The notes under the pieces are model-generated. The model did not search any database. It saw only the letters and a program-made list of their open reading frames with translations, and had not been told where the DNA came from. The translations under genes and the position numbers were made by a program. Positions 59,006-64,000 of a DNA stretch of 64,000 bases are shown piece after piece. Where the stretch lies: NCBI GenBank assembly GCA_021776825.1, contig JAJFFG010000001.1, positions 47,045 through 111,044 on the forward strand, written 5' to 3'. The DNA comes from Planctomycetota bacterium (lineage in GTDB: Bacteria > Planctomycetota > JAJSAM01 > JAJVHW01). Each line of letters opens with the position of its first letter. The first letter of the stretch is position 1.

Positions 59006-59237
59006 CCGGACCCGCGATGTAGAAGGCCGTCGCGAACGCCAGCACCGCGTCCGGTCCCGCCTTCCCGGTGATGAACCCCGGCAGCACGAAGATGCGGGCG
59101 CCGATCATCGTACCGATCCCGATCCACAGCGTCTCGGCGAGCCCGAGGCTTTGCGCCAGTTCGACCTCGATCTCCCCCTCGACCGCGTCCGGTCGAACTG
59201 CGGGACTCTCCTGGTCGGCAGCGTCGACCGTGCTCAC
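59006..59237 (-). pseudogene. 5' fragment of an APC-family amino-acid permease
   Basis: About 77 residues: a polar N-terminus, then LGLAETLWIGIGTMIGARIF, VLPGFITGKAGPDAVLAFA and FYIAGPA, the first two helices of cationic amino-acid permeases (consensus GIGxMIGAGIFVLPG). The rest of the roughly 400-residue protein is missing. The frame continues into unrelated Arg-rich sequence made partly of 15-bp repeats. It is a truncated gene, and the conserved Gly of GAGIF is also changed to Arg. Confidence 0.7.
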
Positions 59238-59380
59238 GCCGCGCCGCGGGCGCCTCCCGACCGGTCGCGGTAGCGGGATTTGAGAATCTGTGGCGGGTGT
59301 TTCTCGTCGCCGTCGTTTGCGCTGATGGCACCCGGTATGGGATGACCGTGTTCAGAACACCGCATGAACGGGGGATCAAC

Positions 59381-59965
59381 GTGACCTGCACCGACTTCGA
59401 CACCTCGAACGACCTGACCGAACTGCTCAACTCGCTGTCGACCTCCGGTCCGGAGGCGCACGACGAGCTGTTTCGGGCGGTCTACTACGAGTTGCGTCGT
59501 CGGGCCGACGGGAAGATGCGCCGTCAGCCGCGCGATCACACGTTGACTCCGACCGCTCTCGTTCACGACGTCTACGCGAAGCTCTTCCGCCCCGAGGACG
59601 TGCGCTGGAAGAACCGACGGCACTTCTTCGCCGTGGCGGCGCTCGCGATGCGGAGCATCCTCGTCGATCACGCTCGGAAGCGTCGGCGGAAGCTCGAGGG
59701 GTTGGGCCGCGAGCGCGCAGGACTCGACGACCTGATCGACGTGTTCCAGCAGCGATTCGGAACGCCGCACTCCGACATCATCGATCTCCACACGGCGCTG
59801 GAGGAACTCAAGGAGATCGACTGCCTAGCCTATGAGGTCGTCAATGCGCGCGTGTTCCTGTTCATGTCGATGAAGGAGATCGCCGAGGAGTTGGGCACGC
59901 CGCTGCGCACCGTCGAGCGCGCGTGGGCGTTCGCCCGGGCCTGGTTGCTCGACCGACTGTCGTGA
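59381..59965 (+). CDS. ECF-type RNA polymerase sigma factor
   Basis: 194 residues from GTG 59381, chosen because GGGGGA lies 6 nt upstream and because the protein then begins like its family (DLTELLNSLSTSGPEAHDELF). An ATG at 59342 is the alternative. Region 2 shows AVYYELRRRADGKMRR and HTLTPTALVHDVYAKLF; region 4 shows LAYEVVNARVFLFMSMKEIA and LRTVERAWAFARAWLLDRL. It belongs to the group typical of planctomycetes and acidobacteria, where the sigma factor is paired with a Ser/Thr kinase. GTGA overlap with the next gene indicates coupling and probable regulation by that kinase. Confidence 0.92.
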   Translation: MTCTDFDTSNDLTELLNSLSTSGPEAHDELFRAVYYELRRRADGKMRRQPRDHTLTPTALVHDVYAKLFRPEDVRWKNRRHFFAVAALAMRSILVDHARKRRRKLEGLGRERAGLDDLIDVFQQRFGTPHSDIIDLHTALEELKEIDCLAYEVVNARVFLFMSMKEIAEELGTPLRTVERAWAFARAWLLDRLS

Positions 59966-62900
59966 GCGACGCGGAACGGCGGGCGTATCAGGTCTTCAAG
60001 GAGTGTCTCGACCTCCCTGATGATGCACGCGATGCCTACATCGACGCTGCCTGCGCGGGGCAGCCGGAGTCGCGTGAGATCGCACATCGGCTGCTGCGCA
60101 TCCATCGGGCGAACGCGGACGACGACCTCGATGACGACTCTGCCGCCGCCACGTCGGCGTTCTCACGGGCGTTCGGAGAGCTCGAGGGCGCGGACGAGCC
60201 GCCGGAGGCGCTCCCGGATCTCTCCGGGGCGATCGTGGGAGACCAGTTCCGCCTCGACACCGTGATCGGTCGAGGAGCAGTCGGCGTCGTCTACCGCGCC
60301 GTTGAGGAGGGCACGCGCCGGACTGTCGCGGTCAAGGTCGTGCACGGAGGACTCGCTTCGCGCAGCGAGTGGTTCGCGCGCGAGATCCGCGCGCTGCTCC
60401 TGCTCGATGTCCCCGGCGTCGTCCGTCTCCTCGACTACGGCGACTTCCGCGGACGCCCCTATCTCGTCACCGAACTCGTCGACGGGCAGCGCTTCCCGGG
60501 CGAACGCCCACCGGTCGACTGGGCGCGGCTCGAGGCGCCGGTCTGCTCGCTGCTGGAGATCCTGGCCCGAGTTCATCGACTCGGGATCGCTCACGGCGAT
60601 CTCAAGCCCGGCAACGTGCTCGTCACTGCGGATGGCGGGGTGATGGTGCTCGATCTCGGGATCGCCGGCGGACCCGCGATGTCGGCGACGGACTCCGAGG
60701 ACGCGATCTGGCCGGGCACGCCGCCGTACATGGCGCCCGAGCAGTTGCACGCGGGCGCCGGGCCGCCCACCGAACGCACGGATCTGTACAGCGTGGGAGC
60801 CATGATTCACAAGGCGCTGACCGGGCAGGTTCCGCACGCGTCCGCCTCGCAAACAGAGATGGCCCGACGTCGTCGCTCCGAGTCGGTCGACGTCACAGAC
60901 CTGGAAGTTCCGGAGCACGTCCGCGCGGTGATCGCTGCGCTCTTGGCGCGCGCGCCCGACGATCGGCCCGACGGCGCCGCCGCGGCCCTCGCAGCGCTGC
61001 GACGCGAACAGTCGCCGTTCGACGAGCTCAGCGGTCTCGACTACCCGTGGATCGTCACCAGCGTCGAGCGCGTGCTGGCGGCGGCCAGCGACGGGCAGGC
61101 TCTGGACCTTCACGGGCCACCGGGATCCGGCAAGCGCCGTGTCCTTCGGCGCGCCGCGGCGGATCTGAGCGCGATGGGCGTACGCGTGTATCGCGTGTGT
61201 GCCGGTAGCACACCGGGGAGCAGCCTCGTCGCCGCACTCACGGGTCGGCTGGCCCGCGATCGAGGTGGGGCGACGCGGAGCACCGAGTCGCTCGCACCGC
61301 ATCTGCGCCTGGCGCTGGAGAGCGGCGACGTCGTCCTCGTCGACGACTGGGATCACGTCGACCCCCTCAGCCGCGACGTGCTCGACGACGTTCGCTCTTC
61401 CGGCTGCGTGGTCCGGGCGGGCGCGTGGCTCGGCCCCGATGCCGTGGCCGTGGGACCGGGGACCGAGGCGCAGCTCCGTGAACTGTTCGCGGGGCCGGAT
61501 CGCCTCGTTCACCTCCGCGAGGATGGCGCGAGTCTCCTGATGGATCGGAGCGGCGGAGTCGCTGCCCGCGTCGGCGGTGAGCTCCGGGAGTGGATGCGCG
61601 CCCGTTTCGCGCGCATCGTGGACGGGCGCGTGGTCGTGGATCGGGACGCGCTCGAACGGATCGACCGCACGCCGTGCGCTGTCGGTCGCGCCGCATCGCC
61701 GTGCCGCATCGGCGACTTCGACGAGCGATCCCGCGACGTCTTGCGAACGGTTGTCGCCGCCGATCGATTCGTGGAGATCGACGTCGTCGCTCGCGTCTCG
61801 GGCATCTCCGTCGAGGAGGCGACTGCGACGATCGCGTCGCTGGTCGAATGCGGAGCCGCAGCCGTTCGCGAGCGGGATGGCGCGGTGGCCGTGACCGGCG
61901 CGGCGCCGGCGCCGTCGTGGTCCCCCGACGAGCGGCGCGCTCGACATCGTGCGCTCGCGATGGCGCTGCCACCGGGAAGCCCAGGTCGCACGCGCCAACT
62001 CCTCGCCGGTGGGCTTCTCGATCAGGTCCCGGACGATGCCGCCGCACGTGGCCAGTCGCTTCTCGCGGAGGGCCGCGTCACCCGCGGGCTCGCACGCACG
62101 AGGTCCGTGCTCGGGATGCTGCGGCGCATGGGCGCGGTGGGGGATGCCTCGCTGCCGATTGCCCGCGTGCTGGTCGTGCTGGCGATGGTCGGCGGGAGCC
62201 GCGACGGTCTGCGAGCGGCGCTGCACGAACTCGACTGGATCGAGTCCGACGCCTCCGAGCTTCGCGACCTGAAGTTCATCGCCCACGCAGCGTTGCTGGC
62301 CATGACCGGCCTCCAACGACGAGCGCTCGCCGTCGCCGACGCGCAGGGGCCGGTGGAGGACATCGACCTCGAGCTGCGTCGCAATACCGCACGTCGTCGG
62401 GCGGCGGCGCGTCTCCCGGAGGATCTCGCGCGTCCCGTGCTCGACGATCTCCAGGAGTGGGCGGCGACGCGCACGGAGCGCAGAGTGCAGCTCGAGGCTC
62501 TCGACTGGCTCGGCTGGCAGCGCTATGGCGAGGGTCGATTCCGCGAGGCTGCCGAACTCTTCGGCCAGATCGCGGAGCGCTCGGCGACGGAGTGTGGCCG
62601 GGGAAACGCCCTGGCGGGCGCGGCAAGCGCGCTCCTCGAGGCGCACGACTTCGACGCCGCTGTGCGCGCCGCCGAGCAGGCCGTCGCGATTGGGCGAGAC
62701 GCGCGATTCGTTGGCCTGGAGGCGCGCGCGGAGCGCTCGCGACGCTCCGCCCTCTACCGCTCCGCGCAGACCACTTCTCCCGACCGCGAACTCGTCGAGG
62801 CACTTCAGCATGTCCGTATCCCGAACGTCACCGGGATGGCGCTGCTCACCGAGGCAGCGCTCGCGTGGCGATCCGACGATCGCTCGCTCGCGCGCGACGT

Positions 62901-63222
62901 GGCGCAGGCCGCGGCTGTGTCGTTCGCCGACAACGGGCAACGCGCAGGCGAGATCCTCGCGCTCGCGTTGCAGGCCGCTGTCGATGGCGACGTCGCGCAG
63001 TCGGAGATCACCGACGCGATCAACGAGATCGTCACGTGTCCGTTGCCCGGAATCGTCGTCCAAGCGATCGGACTATTCGCGCTTCGATCGCCCGCTGCCG
63101 CACAGTCGCGGCGCACCGAGTTCCTCGCCGCCGTCTCGACGATCCCGGAGCCGCATCGCGCGGCACGCCGCGAGGTGATCTCTGTCGCCGAGGCCGTCGA
63201 ATTCGTCGCACTTCGAGGCTGA
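59962..63222 (+). CDS. Giant Ser/Thr kinase with P-loop ATPase-like and TPR domains
   Basis: 1086 residues from GTG 59962. A kinase domain (about 88-345) has the G-loop IGRGAVGVVYRA, Lys125, the catalytic loop HGDLKPGN (His211, Asp213, Lys215) and Asp231 in a DLG metal motif. HRD is replaced by HGD and DFG by DLG; both occur in bacterial kinases. A Walker A GPPGSGKR (Lys391) begins an AAA/STAND-like domain (about 370-640), followed by TPR-like helices to the end. The architecture resembles STAND-type signal integrators. No membrane helix is seen, so it is cytoplasmic. It probably controls the sigma factor encoded with it. Confidence 0.88.
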   Translation: MSDAERRAYQVFKECLDLPDDARDAYIDAACAGQPESREIAHRLLRIHRANADDDLDDDSAAATSAFSRAFGELEGADEPPEALPDLSGAIVGDQFRLDTVIGRGAVGVVYRAVEEGTRRTVAVKVVHGGLASRSEWFAREIRALLLLDVPGVVRLLDYGDFRGRPYLVTELVDGQRFPGERPPVDWARLEAPVCSLLEILARVHRLGIAHGDLKPGNVLVTADGGVMVLDLGIAGGPAMSATDSEDAIWPGTPPYMAPEQLHAGAGPPTERTDLYSVGAMIHKALTGQVPHASASQTEMARRRRSESVDVTDLEVPEHVRAVIAALLARAPDDRPDGAAAALAALRREQSPFDELSGLDYPWIVTSVERVLAAASDGQALDLHGPPGSGKRRVLRRAAADLSAMGVRVYRVCAGSTPGSSLVAALTGRLARDRGGATRSTESLAPHLRLALESGDVVLVDDWDHVDPLSRDVLDDVRSSGCVVRAGAWLGPDAVAVGPGTEAQLRELFAGPDRLVHLREDGASLLMDRSGGVAARVGGELREWMRARFARIVDGRVVVDRDALERIDRTPCAVGRAASPCRIGDFDERSRDVLRTVVAADRFVEIDVVARVSGISVEEATATIASLVECGAAAVRERDGAVAVTGAAPAPSWSPDERRARHRALAMALPPGSPGRTRQLLAGGLLDQVPDDAAARGQSLLAEGRVTRGLARTRSVLGMLRRMGAVGDASLPIARVLVVLAMVGGSRDGLRAALHELDWIESDASELRDLKFIAHAALLAMTGLQRRALAVADAQGPVEDIDLELRRNTARRRAAARLPEDLARPVLDDLQEWAATRTERRVQLEALDWLGWQRYGEGRFREAAELFGQIAERSATECGRGNALAGAASALLEAHDFDAAVRAAEQAVAIGRDARFVGLEARAERSRRSALYRSAQTTSPDRELVEALQHVRIPNVTGMALLTEAALAWRSDDRSLARDVAQAAAVSFADNGQRAGEILALALQAAVDGDVAQSEITDAINEIVTCPLPGIVVQAIGLFALRSPAAAQSRRTEFLAAVSTIPEPHRAARREVISVAEAVEFVALRG

Positions 63223-63393
63223 GAGCGACTTTCTTCGACTTTCTTGTCGGTGGATTCGCACAGATGTCGTGATCCCTGGCAAGACGGGAGTCGCTCCGAT
63301 CGACGCGACCGCAGACGCGGTGCTCGAGTCGGGAATGCGGGCCGTCGAGACCGCACCCACCGTCCGCGGTGGGCCCAGCACGGGAGATCCACT

Positions 63394-63849
63394 GTGACCC
63401 GCATCGCTACTCTCGCCGGCACCTTCATCGCCGGCATGCTTCTCGCCTTCGCTCTCGCCTCGACCGTCGAGGGGAGCGCTGGCGTTTCCGCCGATGGCTC
63501 CTTGGAGACGCAGTCTCCATCCACGACGCAGCCGGAACTCGATGACGGCAGCTTCTCTTGGGAGAGCGCCTACGCCGTCGAGCCGGTGGCGTTCGTCTGG
63601 GTGCGCGAGGACGCCAACGGCGATCTCGTCGAGACCTGGGCGTTGTTCCGTCCGGAGACGATCGAGGGCTGGCACTTCCCCGGCGTGAACCACACGTCGG
63701 TCGACCTCACGGTCGGCTTCGAGGGCAGCCTCGTTCACGACGACCTGCAGGACTTCCTCCAGTGGGCCGAAGACCAGTACCCCGCGTCGATGAACGTCGA
63801 CAAGGACCTGGACTTCGAGGTCCACATTCACACGGTGACGGTCCTCTAG
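63394..63849 (+). CDS. Small exported protein, function unknown
   Basis: 151 residues from GTG 63394 with GGGAGATCC upstream; the open frame extends further upstream but without a signal sequence. A signal peptide or anchor (TLAGTFIAGMLLAFALAST) is followed by an acidic Ser/Thr linker and a compact domain with FVWVREDANGDLVETWALF and a His-rich end (DFEVHIHTVTVL). No family is recognised. It lies 171 bp after the kinase stop. The remaining 63850-64000 is low-complexity C-rich sequence in which I see no gene beyond a possible start near the edge. Confidence 0.68.
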   Translation: MTRIATLAGTFIAGMLLAFALASTVEGSAGVSADGSLETQSPSTTQPELDDGSFSWESAYAVEPVAFVWVREDANGDLVETWALFRPETIEGWHFPGVNHTSVDLTVGFEGSLVHDDLQDFLQWAEDQYPASMNVDKDLDFEVHIHTVTVL

Positions 63850-64000
63850 GCCCGCCCCTCATCCGCCGCCGCGCTCGTCGTCTCACGCCGTGCGCGGCGG
63901 CACCCTCGCCCTCTCTTCGCGCTCCGTCCGCTCCTCTCGCCTGCTCCGTCCGCCGATCCGCTCCGCACGACCATGTCTCCCATCCCCCCCTACACCGCCC

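Larger units (their letters stand above)
58331..59380. other. 1.05-kb intergenic region with repeats and a truncated permease gene
   Basis: No intact gene is seen. The region contains the promoter side of the secreted-protein gene, three to four 15-bp repeats (58800-58859), a 15-bp inverted repeat (58951-59002) and a minus-strand fragment homologous to amino-acid permeases (59006-59237). Composition is less regular than in the genes around it, in keeping with decay or past insertion. Confidence 0.6.

Noticed and set aside
63973..64000. Possible start of another gene at the right edge
   Set aside because: An ATG followed by nine codons of C-rich sequence with no RBS; nothing can be inferred.

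Overview
This is a high-GC chromosomal window (roughly two thirds G+C by eye), most likely from a planctomycete (Planctomycetota). That placement is an inference. It rests on an ECF sigma factor translationally coupled to a giant Ser/Thr kinase-TPR protein, several exported HEAT-repeat and TPR proteins, large multihaem cytochromes, DUF6263-like and DUF420 proteins, and many GTG and TTG starts. TGA is the ordinary stop codon of many genes here, so the genetic code is standard. Two genes nevertheless carry an in-frame TGA at a redox cysteine position, followed by a SECIS-like hairpin. The organism therefore very probably makes selenoproteins.

Layout. Positions 1-12572 are respiratory: an octahaem cytochrome with rubredoxin-like knuckles, a HEAT protein, a cupredoxin lipoprotein, and an aa3-type oxidase operon (coxB, ctaD of the A2 'YSHPxVY' type, ctaA, ctaB, SCO, DUF420). 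The operon ends with a small signal-peptide/membrane protein whose predicted mature N-terminus would be Sec-Pro-Asn-Cys. Positions 12578-15904 (minus strand) hold small membrane proteins, lipoproteins and a RecB-like Fe-S nuclease. Positions 16014-24438 hold gltX, a flippase, a family-2 glycosyltransferase, a YjbQ protein, tRNA-Glu(CUC), a methyltransferase, and a tightly coupled kinase-kinase-ferredoxin/cyclase operon. Positions 24443-28016 encode a heterodimeric ABC exporter with one degenerate ATP site. Positions 28393-34626 hold a metallopeptidase, the selenocysteine peroxiredoxin, an exported protein with a third (ambiguous) in-frame TGA, an Hpt protein, an HtrA-like protease and a PfkB kinase.

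Positions 36711-42959 form an electron-transport and nitrate reduction operon: a perfect CRP-type palindrome, Rieske protein, fused b6/subunit-IV-type cytochrome b, HAO-like octahaem cytochrome, NapD, NapA and a tetrahaem NapB-like lipoprotein. A plausible route is quinol to Rieske/cytochrome b, to multihaem cytochromes, to NapA. ClpB follows at 44060. Positions 46731-53454 hold TPR, HEAT and HEAT-cyclase-fold proteins. Then come a second YjbQ, a third lipid-A/Kdo-kinase-like protein preceded by a 13-bp palindrome, and a large secreted multidomain protein. A roughly 1-kb decayed region contains the head of an amino-acid permease cut at an inverted repeat. The window closes with the ECF sigma/Ser-Thr kinase pair and a small exported protein.

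Main discovery candidates: the two new-looking selenoproteins, one in an oxidase-assembly operon and one a PrxQ/BCP peroxiredoxin with Sec at the peroxidatic position; the tetrahaem NapB; and the kinase/ferredoxin-cyclase module.
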